64,000 nt of DNA from an uncultured Bacteroides sp. (GCA_902168085.1 CABHOP010000087.1:21741-85740); one strand, 5' to 3'. Counted from the stretch's first letter, positions 43,577 to 51,917 are shown. Translations and numbers: made by a program. Notes: generated by a model not told the origin, from the sequence alone.

Positions 43577-44125
43577 TCAATTTTGTGAATTTCCACCCAT
43601 GTTGGCTTTTATATCGCGCATCAGTTCAAGTTGCAGGGTTTGCAATTCGAACAAGGTTTTCATCTGTTCGGTAATTAGCAAATCTAATTTCTGATGCACA
43701 TTTCTGATTTCAATTTCCGATTTAAGATTTATCATATAATCATTAACAGCACGCTGGCGATCTCTTTCCTCGCGCCTGTTCTGGCTCATCATAATGATAG
43801 GTGCCTGCAGTGCCGCGAGCATCGATAATAAAAGGTTCAAAAGGATAAATGGATAAGGATCAAAAGGACGGGACAAGAGAAATATATTGGCGCTTACCCA
43901 CAAAACCATTATTGTAGCAAAACTTGCAATAAAACGCCAGCTACCCCCGAAGGAAGCAATGCGGTCTGCAACCCGGCTACCAAGATCGGGATGCATATCT
44001 TCAAATTGAAGCAGTTTCTCAGAGATAAGTTTTTCTTCTTCAACCGCATCAATAACAATCTGGTTGAGTTTTTGAATATGTTCTGTTTCAGTAAGCAATA
44101 GTTCTTGAAACCGTGATTCAGTCAT
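43577..44125 (-). CDS. DUF1003 family membrane protein
   Basis: The 182-residue protein has the DUF1003 core RVADRIASFGGSWRFIASFATIM, a second helix (ANIFLLSRPFDPYPFILLNLLLSMLAALQAPIIMMSQNR region, two segments) and a charged helical tail. Function is unknown, but such genes often occur in universal-stress and low-oxygen clusters. Its promoter has a perfect -7 element with a perfect Crp/Fnr box. Confidence 0.88.
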   Translation of the reverse strand: MTESRFQELLLTETEHIQKLNQIVIDAVEEEKLISEKLLQFEDMHPDLGSRVADRIASFGGSWRFIASFATIMVLWVSANIFLLSRPFDPYPFILLNLLLSMLAALQAPIIMMSQNRREERDRQRAVNDYMINLKSEIEIRNVHQKLDLLITEQMKTLFELQTLQLELMRDIKANMGGNSQN

Positions 44126-44145
44126 ATCTTATTAGTAATAGTTAA

Positions 44146-44210
44146 CAAAACTATATTGGACGATGCCTCCCTGCAATGACCCGAATCAGTAAGTATGGGA
44201 ATACCTGTCA
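44146..44210 (-). promoter_or_regulatory. Crp/Fnr-box promoter of the DUF1003 gene
   Basis: Box TGAC-CCGA-ATCA is at 44177-44188. The perfect -7 TAGTTTTG is at 44153-44146, spacing 36.5 bp. A half-box (GTCA in GAAT-ACCT-GTCA) is at 44199-44210, 22 bp upstream. Confidence 0.74.
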
Positions 44211-44244
44211 ATTACCCGGCATTTTTTTGATGCCAGGAGTACGT

Positions 44245-44309
44245 TGACTGGTGTCAGATACCTATCTGATATACATCATCCGGAAAACACAAACACATCG
44301 TTACTTTTA
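44245..44309 (+). promoter_or_regulatory. Two perfect Crp/Fnr boxes upstream of the 44367 gene
   Basis: The distal TGAC-TGGT-GTCA is at 44245-44256 and the proximal TGAT-ATAC-ATCA at 44267-44278, centres 22 bp apart. The -7 TACTTTTA is at 44302-44309, 36.5 bp from the proximal centre. This is the clearest two-box promoter in the window. Confidence 0.76.
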
Positions 44310-44366
44310 TTAAAATAAACTATACTAAAACATAGCTATCCGAACATACAACAAAAAATCAACAGT

Positions 44367-44759
44367 ATGATTATTGAAATAAATAACTCAAGAACCATAG
44401 GAGATATCCAAAAAGAGTTTTCTGATAAATTCCCCTTTTTGAAGATTGAATTCTTCAATTTTGCTCACAATCGGGAAGAACCATCAAATGACACACCATG
44501 CCGGCCAGAACAATTGCTAGGAGAAATTCGCCAGCAGCAAGCCAATGGCATTATCACCATTGACCCGGCAAGTGAAACGGGTGCTATAGAGAAAGAATTT
44601 GAACGACGCTTTGCCTTAAACGTACAAATATACCGGCGGCAAATGGGCAAATGGATACAAACGGCGGGAACAGATATACTAACACTAAGCGAGCAGAACC
44701 AGATAGCCCGCGATTCAGCTACTTTTTATAACCCTAACCATCAGTTTCACAACAAGTAA
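44367..44759 (+). CDS. Conserved hypothetical protein, 130 residues
   Basis: I do not recognise the family. The protein is soluble and starts with RTIGDIQKEFSDKFPFLKIEFF. A duplicated layout follows: DPASETGAIEKEFERRFALNVQIYRR repeats the (I..IEKEF..F.L.....F) pattern. This suggests two similar alpha/beta half-modules. It ends with TDILTLSEQN. It is the first gene of a probable operon with the SDR and AhpD-like genes (gaps 40 and 62 bp), controlled by two Crp/Fnr boxes. Confidence 0.6.
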   Translation: MIIEINNSRTIGDIQKEFSDKFPFLKIEFFNFAHNREEPSNDTPCRPEQLLGEIRQQQANGIITIDPASETGAIEKEFERRFALNVQIYRRQMGKWIQTAGTDILTLSEQNQIARDSATFYNPNHQFHNK

Positions 44760-44799
44760 TAACATTCACCTGTTATACCTGCTGTTTCGATTAAACAAT

Positions 44800-45582
44800 A
44801 TGAGCAACCTGAACATTAAATTGGCCGTAATAACCGGCGCATGTGGTGGCATAGGTGCAGCCTATGCACGACAACTGGCAGGTAGCGGATATGATCTTTT
44901 ACTGATAGACAGAAATTCAACTCAGCTTGCCGAACTTGCCCATTCTCTCAACATTACCTATGGCATTTCACCCAAAACAATAGTAGCAGACTTTTGTGAT
45001 GCAGATGCTATAGATGCATTAGCTATTTCCCTGGCTAAGCTTGAACATATTACTATGTTCATAAACACGGCAGGCTTTAGTGAGAATACATTATTCGAAG
45101 ATGAAAAAATGGATTTCATCATGACTATGATAGATGTTCACATCATAGCTATGATAAAATTGACGCACGCTGCTTTGCCCTGTATGTTAAAACAAAAAAG
45201 CGGAGCAATAATTACGGTGTCATCATTAGGTGCATTTCTTCCGGCACCCAAAAGCAGCGTCTATTCCGCAACAAAAGCATTCATCAACAATTTTATGACA
45301 TCACTCCACACCGAAGTATCAGGTAAAGGTATTCAGGTGCAAGCCTTGTGCCCGGGGTTAACACATACAAACTTCCATAAGACTAAAAACAATCGACGCT
45401 TTTCAAAGCACTTCTTCATTAATCCCTGGATGCAACCGGAAGACGTAGTTAAAATATCACTGAAAAAACTTAGTAGCAAGAGGGTTATTTGCATACCGGG
45501 ATTTGTAAACAAGCTTATACGAGTGGCTTCCACCCTCTTACCACGGAAATTATACTACCAAATTGCTATGAAACTGGCGTAA
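44800..45582 (+). CDS. Short-chain dehydrogenase/reductase
   Basis: The 260-residue Rossmann enzyme has the cofactor motif VITGACGGIGAAYARQL, the NTAG motif (INTAGFSENTLF) and the catalytic YSATK segment, with Ser in ITVSSLGAF. It resembles classical SDRs annotated as DltE-like or acyl-reductases, with a C-terminal hydrophobic helix region (NKLIRVASTLLPRKLYYQI). The substrate is unknown. It lies in an operon with the 44367 gene. Confidence 0.88.
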   Translation: MSNLNIKLAVITGACGGIGAAYARQLAGSGYDLLLIDRNSTQLAELAHSLNITYGISPKTIVADFCDADAIDALAISLAKLEHITMFINTAGFSENTLFEDEKMDFIMTMIDVHIIAMIKLTHAALPCMLKQKSGAIITVSSLGAFLPAPKSSVYSATKAFINNFMTSLHTEVSGKGIQVQALCPGLTHTNFHKTKNNRRFSKHFFINPWMQPEDVVKISLKKLSSKRVICIPGFVNKLIRVASTLLPRKLYYQIAMKLA

Positions 45583-45644
45583 ACTCAATTGTTGCCATTA
45601 ACCAGGTCATTATCAATCCTAACAAAAGCTAAAACAAAACAATT

Positions 45645-45956
45645 ATGAATACAATGGACCTTTTTCAGAAAGAAGCACCTGAAGTAGCAAAGGCATTTAA
45701 CGGGCTAATAGAATCGATTGTGGAAAGCAAAGGGATAGATGCCAAAACAAAGCAACTTATTTATATTGCTTTGAAAGCGGCCCAGGGAGATGACACGGCT
45801 ATTAAATTTCATGTTCCTATGGCTAAACAGTTGGGGGCAACAAAGGAAGAAGTGAAAGATGCTATTCTGATGACCTTAACAGTAAGCGGGATTAAAGGCG
45901 TAGCTACATGCCTGCCCGGTGCTATTAGTATATTTGACACTGCCGTGCAAGAATAG
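45645..45956 (+). CDS. Carboxymuconolactone decarboxylase/AhpD-like protein without CxxC
   Basis: The 103-residue all-helical protein has the CMD fold pattern (DAKTKQLIYIALKAAQGDDTAIKFHVPMAKQLGATKEEVKDAI). The usual CxxCxxxH active site reads DDTAIKFH: the His is present but both Cys are absent, so peroxidase activity of the AhpD type is unlikely. A Cys occurs later (VATCLPGAIS). It may bind a ligand or act in aromatic metabolism. It is the last gene of the 44367 operon. Confidence 0.75.
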   Translation: MNTMDLFQKEAPEVAKAFNGLIESIVESKGIDAKTKQLIYIALKAAQGDDTAIKFHVPMAKQLGATKEEVKDAILMTLTVSGIKGVATCLPGAISIFDTAVQE

Positions 45957-46019
45957 TTATAAAGTACAGCAACAGGAACAACATCAGGTCATTTCTGGCT
46001 TAGATCAGAGTCGGTATTA

Positions 46020-46370
46020 CTAACCATTCCTGACATACTGAAATATCATAAGAATAAGCCCAACAACAAAGAGCAATGTGAAAATGAGTTTGTTATACCT
46101 TGCTAACCAGTTGGGCAGAAAGATGTCAAAATTGTCCTTCCGGGAATCTGAATACTGCCGGGCAATCCCAGTGAGAGGGCATTTATTGTGGAATGCCATT
46201 AGCACAATTCCTTCTATTACAATAGCAAACGCCGCTATCCAGGAATACGGGGTGAGCCTGCCACTGAATCCACTCCAAACCACATAAAAAACTGCAGAAC
46301 TTAAAATTACCCATATTACTGTGTGTATCAATTTGATCAAAAAAAGTACTCTTGTTTCTTTGCCTCTCAT
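46020..46370 (-). CDS. Small membrane protein with CPLT motif (DUF2784-like)
   Basis: The 116-residue protein has three membrane helices (LIKLIHTVIWVILSSAVFYVVW, AAFAIVIEGIVLMAF, LIFTLLFVVGLILMIF). A conserved-looking loop, HNKCPLTGIARQYS, lies between the second and third, the CPLT pattern of DUF2784-like proteins. Function is unknown. It follows the 63-residue membrane gene by 11 bp and should share its promoter. Confidence 0.68.
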   Translation of the reverse strand: MRGKETRVLFLIKLIHTVIWVILSSAVFYVVWSGFSGRLTPYSWIAAFAIVIEGIVLMAFHNKCPLTGIARQYSDSRKDNFDIFLPNWLARYNKLIFTLLFVVGLILMIFQYVRNG

Positions 46371-46381
46371 CTATCCCGTCA

Positions 46382-46573
46382 CTACATTTTAAGATATTCG
46401 AGCACCTTGTAAACAAGGAAGGCAGGCCATACAAGCGCTTTTAACACGCCAAGCAAACCATCTCCGAAGCTTGAGGCATGCTGAAGAAAATATACAAGGG
46501 CACCAATAAAGCCCAACCCATACACGGCAGATGACTGTACCATAGTTTTTGTTTTATATTGTTTCTTTTCCAT
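46382..46573 (-). CDS. 63-residue membrane protein, unknown
   Basis: This small protein has a Lys-rich N-terminus and two hydrophobic segments (SSAVYGLGFIGALVYFL and LLGVLKALVWPAFLVYKVL). It resembles small Bacteroidota membrane proteins without assigned function. It is the first gene of a two-gene membrane operon with a Crp/Fnr box at the standard distance. Confidence 0.65.
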   Translation of the reverse strand: MEKKQYKTKTMVQSSAVYGLGFIGALVYFLQHASSFGDGLLGVLKALVWPAFLVYKVLEYLKM

Positions 46574-46589
46574 CTTTCATTATATCATT

Positions 46590-46653
46590 TAAAGCTACCA
46601 TATTACAAATAAACAAACCTGACCAGCATCATTTTAGTATATGATGCTGGTTA
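46590..46653 (-). promoter_or_regulatory. Tandem Crp/Fnr boxes of the 46573 operon, inside a hairpin
   Basis: The proximal box TGAC-CAGC-ATCA is at 46620-46631 and the distal TGAT-GCTG-GTTA at 46642-46653 (one mismatch, 22 bp away). The -7 TAGCTTTA is at 46597-46590, spacing 35.5 bp. The same DNA forms a 10-bp perfect hairpin (46623-46632 with 46641-46650), which might also end the upstream transcript. Confidence 0.62.
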
Positions 46654-46684
46654 AACATAACAGCAATAATTGTTGAGAGTTAGT

Positions 46685-47944
46685 TTAAAGATTATAAATA
46701 TCCTTGTAATAGATTATACCCCCTGCTTCATCTGTCCAGGCAATCATATACAATACAAAAACAGGCATCTGCTCTTCAAGCTTATACACAACGGGTTTCT
46801 GGTTGCGCACGCAGGCTTGCAGGAAAGCACTATCTATTTTATTGGGAACCAAATAATTTGCAAGTTGAACCGGTTTTTCAATCCGGATACAACCATGGCT
46901 TAAGTACCTGTTTTGCGAGGTAAAGGCTCCTTTCAGGTTTGTATCGTGCATATAAACGCTGTATGGAGAAGTTAAATTGAATTTTATAACACCTAAAGCA
47001 TTATCACAACCTGTAGATTGCCGAAATTGATAAGGGAAATTATACTTGTTGTATTGTTTCCAATTTACAGAGGACGGCGCTACAATTCTGCCACGAGAAT
47101 CTAACACTTGCAAATTCATATAAGCAAGAGCAGCCGGCCTGCGTTTGAACACCGGTAACAACTCGTTTACTGCAATGCTTCTTGGCACATGCCAATATGG
47201 GTACAGAATTACCTCATTGCAATAAGCTGCAAACCGTGGTGTTTTCGTTGATGGTTTGCCCGCCACAATCTTCATATTGAGTACTACATCATTCTTTTCA
47301 TAATAGTTCAATGTTGCAGAAGGAATATTTACTACTACACATTTTTGAAACTGAAAATGCGATATCCATCTAAGACAATTTATACTGTTCTTCAGTCGGC
47401 TAATATTTAGTGTATTATTACTTAATATTGCTTCCCTGAGTTCATTTTTCAATAAGTTAAATGGCTGTATTGCAGGTTGCAAAGAACTTACCAGTCTTTC
47501 AAGGTCATCTCTGGTTTTAATCTCCGCTATTTTTCGGAGCAAAGGATCATAGCTTAACTCAGGCATGCCATTATAACTGATAATGTTGCCAATACCCGTT
47601 CCCTCGTAAATGTCTTTGCAGTAATATATAATTGCGTTTGTATATAGCTCTTGCCATGTCGTGTCTGGGTAGCCTTTCAATCGAATAGGGAAAAGTCTAT
47701 CATAATGGTAATTATCTTTATCCAATCCATCATAAGCACACGAATCCAGCAATTGCTTAAACAACTGATATATCGCTGTATCTCCCCTTCCATCTCGTAG
47801 CCCAAGGGGCATACCACCCAATTTGTAATACTGTTTTACTAATTCAGATTTGGATGCCTGCAAATCATCAGAAGCGGCAAGCACATTTAGTCTTGTCTCG
47901 AACAAGACAGCTATAATCATTATACATCTAATAATAATGCCCAT
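46685..47944 (-). CDS. L,D-transpeptidase (YkuD/YcbB-like)
   Basis: This envelope enzyme of about 419 residues has a signal peptide (IIIRCIMIIAVLFETRLNVLA) and a YcbB-like scaffold domain. The YkuD domain ends in HDTNLKGAFTSQNRYLSHGCIRIEKP with the catalytic Cys (about residue 350) in SHGCIR. It would form 3-3 cross-links in peptidoglycan. ATG 47944 is chosen because the longer form starts with GTG and its extra residues are polar. No clear Crp/Fnr box precedes it. Confidence 0.87.
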   Translation of the reverse strand: MGIIIRCIMIIAVLFETRLNVLAASDDLQASKSELVKQYYKLGGMPLGLRDGRGDTAIYQLFKQLLDSCAYDGLDKDNYHYDRLFPIRLKGYPDTTWQELYTNAIIYYCKDIYEGTGIGNIISYNGMPELSYDPLLRKIAEIKTRDDLERLVSSLQPAIQPFNLLKNELREAILSNNTLNISRLKNSINCLRWISHFQFQKCVVVNIPSATLNYYEKNDVVLNMKIVAGKPSTKTPRFAAYCNEVILYPYWHVPRSIAVNELLPVFKRRPAALAYMNLQVLDSRGRIVAPSSVNWKQYNKYNFPYQFRQSTGCDNALGVIKFNLTSPYSVYMHDTNLKGAFTSQNRYLSHGCIRIEKPVQLANYLVPNKIDSAFLQACVRNQKPVVYKLEEQMPVFVLYMIAWTDEAGGIIYYKDIYNL

Positions 47945-47999
47945 CGATTTAGAAGAATAATTTTTTGACACCGTAATAAAAGGCTGATATCGACGATGC

Positions 48000-48413
48000 C
48001 TAATGTTGTAATTTGATTTCGACTAGTTTTTTTATGTCTTCAAGCGTTGTATTGTCCCGTATATCCACTCTTATCCCGGTGCCTTCAGCGTAAGCTTTTG
48101 CATTCAATATAGTCTGCTTAATGGTTTGCGAGATGTGGCTACTAAGCGCATCCGCCACGGCCTTTTTACCAAGTACCATAGAGGCTTTAAAGTATCCCCT
48201 GCAAGGCATAAAATAGACTACTACCCTTTTACTGTCTTTTACCCTATAGTTCCAACCAAATTTAGAATAGTTCCATTCTTCATGAACTTGAGGGCAATGA
48301 TCGAATATATACTCTACTAATTCAGACCAAAGCACTTGGGTAGTCCCAAGTGCGATTTCCAAGTCTTTGGTGGACGGAGCTTGCGCTTTGTCTGTAAATA
48401 TGCTCTGATCCAT
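48000..48413 (-). CDS. DUF3788 family protein
   Basis: The 137-residue soluble protein has the DUF3788 pattern: TTQVLWSELVEYIFDH, EEWNYSKFGWNYRVKDSKR, VVYFMPCRGYFKASMVLGKKA and the terminal DIRDNTTLEDIKKLVEIK. The fold is of the DUF1801/YdhG-like superfamily; function is unknown. It lies 22 bp downstream of the ELWxTDGT-repeat gene's start region on the same strand. Confidence 0.82.
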   Translation of the reverse strand: MDQSIFTDKAQAPSTKDLEIALGTTQVLWSELVEYIFDHCPQVHEEWNYSKFGWNYRVKDSKRVVVYFMPCRGYFKASMVLGKKAVADALSSHISQTIKQTILNAKAYAEGTGIRVDIRDNTTLEDIKKLVEIKLQH

Positions 48414-48435
48414 AATAATACTAAACTATTGATGC

Positions 48436-50067
48436 CTATTCTATTGCTAGTCGTCTTGTCATTTCAATATTCCCGGTTGAAATTTTAACTATGTACACAC
48501 CTTTGGGCACATTATCAACTCGTATGACAGTTTCGTTTTGGCGGTTAAGGGTTTCTGATTTGATCACTTGCCCGAGTAAATTGTAAATATTCAGAACAGT
48601 ACCCTCCGGGAAATAAGCCTTTTCATTTCTTATTGTAAAACTATTGTTGCAGGGATTAGGGTAAATCGAGCAATCGGCCCACAACTGTGTTTGAGAGATA
48701 TGGTTATACAATATGGTATCTTTAAGTGACCACAACTCATTGCCAATATTGTTATAGTTGGCCTGATAATATAAGCTGTTATTATATTCCACCAAAGGTG
48801 AAAAACTCGCTAATGGGTCCGTTTTGGTAGCAGAAAGCGGCATAATACTATTTGTTCCGATGGCTGTACCATTTGATACAAATACTTGCCTATCGGCAGT
48901 AGCTTTATTTGCAGTAAATACAAGACGATTACCATAAACTCTCAGGTTTCTCGGGTCAGATGAACCACCAATAAATATGTCTGAAACCAAATGTGTGCCT
49001 ACGGCAGTGCCATCTGTTGCCCACAGTTCATAACCTTCTGTTGGGGTTATTGCATTAAAATATAGTTTATCATTGTATACACAGAAGTATTTAGGATAAC
49101 TATCGCCTGAATTGTTAATATCGCTGACCATATATGTGCCAGCCGCAGTACCGTCACTTACAAACAGTTCAATACTATACACCGGATCATTACCCGCTAG
49201 GTACACTTTATTGTGATAAGCAACCAGGCCGGCACCTGTAAAACCCGGTGCTGAGAGCGGGTTAATATCTTTTACCATCTGCGTGCCTGCTGTTGTACCA
49301 TCTGTAATCCATAGCTCCTGGCCATTCAACATAGGATCGGAATCGGCCGTAAAAAACAGTTTCCCGTTACACTCTGTGAATGCACCCGGATTTGAACTAT
49401 TGGCACCCGGATTAATATCTTTTAGCATTTGCGTACCCGATACTGTACCATCCGTTACCCACAATTCGGTACCGTTAGCCCCGTCTTCTGCTGCAAAATA
49501 TATTCTTCCACCATACAGGTGGAAAGCCGCTGGGTTGGAATTATTGTTGCCGGGGTTAATATCCTTAACCATTCTTGTGCCAATATCAGTACCGTTTGTT
49601 ATCCATAATTCATAGCCATTTGCGGGCGTATATGCTCTGAATATTACATTTTCATAATACGACGTAAGCAATTGAGGATTGCCGCTTGCGCTGCCGGGCA
49701 CTATATCTTTTATCATCTTGGTTCCTACTGCCGTACCATCTGTCCACCAAATTTCAACGCCGTCACTGCCATTATCTGCTGAGAAAAAAAGTTTTTTGTT
49801 GTTGCCAACAAGATATTGGGGATAAGAACTGCCAGACGGATTGATGTCCTTTACCATGGTCGTGCCGCCAAGCCAACCATTACTTATCCAAAGTTCCTCC
49901 CCTGATGTTGCATCTTCAGCAGAAAAGTACAGGTTGCCATTCGACACTGTAATAGATGCGGGATTTGATGAACCTGAAAAATTCAGGTCGAAGCCGGTAA
50001 AAGAATATTGCGCATTTACGGCTAATGCATCAATAAGCAAACACATAAAAAATAAGGTTTGTTTCAT
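48436..50067 (-). CDS. Secreted ELWxTDGT-repeat protein with T9SS sorting domain
   Basis: The 543-residue exported protein has a signal peptide (CLLIDALAVNAQ) and about eight repeats of about 48 residues containing ELWITDGT...GT.MVKDINPG. This is the ELWxTDGT propeller-like repeat. It ends with a sorting domain (IYPNPCNNSFTIRN ... VPKGVYIVKIS). It is a surface or secreted adhesin-like protein; the ligand is unknown. It is the only T9SS protein here with a Crp/Fnr-box promoter. Confidence 0.9.
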   Translation of the reverse strand: MKQTLFFMCLLIDALAVNAQYSFTGFDLNFSGSSNPASITVSNGNLYFSAEDATSGEELWISNGWLGGTTMVKDINPSGSSYPQYLVGNNKKLFFSADNGSDGVEIWWTDGTAVGTKMIKDIVPGSASGNPQLLTSYYENVIFRAYTPANGYELWITNGTDIGTRMVKDINPGNNNSNPAAFHLYGGRIYFAAEDGANGTELWVTDGTVSGTQMLKDINPGANSSNPGAFTECNGKLFFTADSDPMLNGQELWITDGTTAGTQMVKDINPLSAPGFTGAGLVAYHNKVYLAGNDPVYSIELFVSDGTAAGTYMVSDINNSGDSYPKYFCVYNDKLYFNAITPTEGYELWATDGTAVGTHLVSDIFIGGSSDPRNLRVYGNRLVFTANKATADRQVFVSNGTAIGTNSIMPLSATKTDPLASFSPLVEYNNSLYYQANYNNIGNELWSLKDTILYNHISQTQLWADCSIYPNPCNNSFTIRNEKAYFPEGTVLNIYNLLGQVIKSETLNRQNETVIRVDNVPKGVYIVKISTGNIEMTRRLAIE

Positions 50068-50086
50068 AGTCTATCTATTTAGGCAA

Positions 50087-50151
50087 CTAAATTAAATGTC
50101 GGCGCTACATAGAAATATATTCAATGTCATCAATCTATATGACTGGTATCA
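50087..50151 (-). promoter_or_regulatory. Crp/Fnr-box promoter of the ELWxTDGT-repeat gene
   Basis: The distal perfect box TGAC-TGGT-ATCA is at 50140-50151. The proximal half-box TATT-CAAT-GTCA is at 50118-50129, 22 bp away. The -7-like TAATTTAG is at 50094-50087, 36.5 bp from the proximal centre. Confidence 0.6.
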
Positions 50152-50256
50152 TATCATAGCTAAGATATATTGAAGGACGGGGACGAAGGAAGTGTTTACC
50201 GGTTTTATGTTAACCTTTGCCTCCTGACTATTAACATTTCAAAAACATTTTTATTT

Positions 50257-50264
50257 TATCTTTG
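50257..50264 (+). promoter_or_regulatory. -7 element TATCTTTG of the 50291 gene
   Basis: A perfect TAnnTTTG match lies 26 bp before the ATG. No Crp/Fnr box is at the expected distance, so this operon seems outside the regulon. Confidence 0.55.
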
Positions 50265-50290
50265 CTGCGCAAAAAGATGACATAGAGATA

Positions 50291-50683
50291 ATGCGACCGT
50301 TTTTACATACAAGGATGCTATCAGCAAGGCTTATCGGCTTCCTTGTATTGATTGCTGCATTTATTTCCATATCATTTGGAAATGTTTACTCACAATTCCC
50401 CGGTCAGGCATCTGGCCAAAATGCCTTAAGGTACCTGGAACATGTTTCTGACAATGCGTATGCCATTGCAGATGCCCCGTCGGATCATTCGGACGTTCAT
50501 GCCCGAAGACATTCAAAGGTTAAGGTTAAATATGTCGCAAAAAAGATCAATGCAGTTCAAGTGCCGGAGTACAACTCCTATCAATGGGCTTCATTAAATG
50601 ACAGAATTACCCTATTGAACGCTTTGGCGGATGTAACTAAACCCGCCTACTATTTATTCCTCTTCAGATACACCTTATTTTGA
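50291..50683 (+). CDS. Small secreted protein, unknown
   Basis: The 130-residue protein has an N-terminal signal or anchor segment (LIGFLVLIAAFISISFG) and a mature part with a His/Asp-rich stretch (DAPSDHSDVHARRHSK) and a hydrophobic end. I do not recognise a family. The histidines could bind metal. It lies 78 bp upstream of the RND efflux genes and may be a leader gene of that operon. Confidence 0.5.
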   Translation: MRPFLHTRMLSARLIGFLVLIAAFISISFGNVYSQFPGQASGQNALRYLEHVSDNAYAIADAPSDHSDVHARRHSKVKVKYVAKKINAVQVPEYNSYQWASLNDRITLLNALADVTKPAYYLFLFRYTLF

Positions 50684-50761
50684 TTAGCAGGCTTCCCCTC
50701 TGATGTCTTTGTTCCAAATGTGAACAATTTGCTAACAAATAAAATTTAAAACGCAACGATC

Positions 50762-51892
50762 ATGCGTAAAGGTGCTTTTTGGAGCATTCCACTAGTTGGA
50801 GTGCTGGCTATTTCATGTAACACAAAAACGAATCCCAGCTCCTCAGAAGAAGGAAAAAGGATACCGGTAACTACGATTATTGAAAAAGATATATCTCTGG
50901 ACAGAGTCTATGTAGCAGATATACAAGCTATTCAAAATGTAGAATTAAGAAGCAGGCTATCCGGGTTTCTGGAGAAGATTCATGTAGATGAAGGTATGTT
51001 TGTGAAGAAAGGACAGCTCTTGTTCACTATAAGTGACGAAGAGTACAAGGCCGAGGTGAGCAAAGCCAAAGCAAGCCTAAACAGCATTATTGCAGATGCC
51101 AAAACAGTGGAACTGGAACTTGAGCGTGTAAAAATGCTGGTAAACAAAAAAATACTTTCCCCAACCGAATTGGACGTAGCAAAAGCCAAATTCAGTGCAG
51201 GAAACGCAAGAATAGAGGAAGCCAGGGCGGCACTAGACCATGCCAAAGCGAAACTCTCATATACCCACATATACGCACCTTATGACGGCATTATAGACAG
51301 GATACCGTTAAAACCAGGTAGTTTATTAGAAGAAGGCACCCTGATAACCAGTGTTTCCGATATTAATTCTGTATTTGCATACTTCAACATTTCTGAAAAT
51401 GAATACCTGGAATATCTGCGCACACAGCAAAAAACAAAAGATACTGCAGATGAAATTGTACATCTTATTCTCTCTGATGGGAAAGAGTACCAATTTTCAG
51501 GAAAGATCGAAACTGTGGTCAGCGAATTTCAGGAAAATACCGGTTCTATAGCATTCCGGGCCCGTTTTCCCAATCCCGGGCATCTATTAAAACATGGAGC
51601 AACCGGAAAGATAAAACTTACCCGTGATGTGGAAGATGCATTGGTACTTCCGCAAAAAGCTGCCTTCGAGATACAGGACAAGAATTATGTATTCGTTGTT
51701 GATAAAGCGAACAAGATCAGCATGCGCAATTTCAAACCCAAGGCCAGGCTGAACGAGTTCTATATAGTTGAATCGGGCTTAAAGGAAGGAGAAACGATTG
51801 TTTATGAAGGCATACAAAACATCAAGGATGGCATGGTGGTATCTCCCGCCTTGGTGAGCCTTGACAGTTTAATTAAAAAGAACATACTCTAA
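50762..51892 (+). CDS. RND efflux periplasmic adaptor lipoprotein
   Basis: The 376-residue adaptor has a lipobox (GVLAISC), a lipoyl-like beta domain (VELRSRLSGFLEKIHVDEGMFV), a long alpha-hairpin (KAKASLNSIIADAKTVELELERVKML), a barrel and a membrane-proximal domain. It bridges the RND pump and the outer-membrane factor. It is AcrA/MexA-like and begins a four-gene operon. Confidence 0.92.
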   Translation: MRKGAFWSIPLVGVLAISCNTKTNPSSSEEGKRIPVTTIIEKDISLDRVYVADIQAIQNVELRSRLSGFLEKIHVDEGMFVKKGQLLFTISDEEYKAEVSKAKASLNSIIADAKTVELELERVKMLVNKKILSPTELDVAKAKFSAGNARIEEARAALDHAKAKLSYTHIYAPYDGIIDRIPLKPGSLLEEGTLITSVSDINSVFAYFNISENEYLEYLRTQQKTKDTADEIVHLILSDGKEYQFSGKIETVVSEFQENTGSIAFRARFPNPGHLLKHGATGKIKLTRDVEDALVLPQKAAFEIQDKNYVFVVDKANKISMRNFKPKARLNEFYIVESGLKEGETIVYEGIQNIKDGMVVSPALVSLDSLIKKNIL

Positions 51893-51917
51893 CCGAGCAT
51901 ATACAATCTTCCTTAAC

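Noticed and set aside
46623..46650. 10-bp hairpin as a simple terminator of the L,D-transpeptidase gene
   Set aside because: It lacks a good T-run and coincides with tandem Crp/Fnr boxes, so I treat the operator reading as the better one.
47966..47977. Half-box TGAC-ACCG-TAAT upstream of the L,D-transpeptidase
   Set aside because: No -7 element at the expected distance on that strand.
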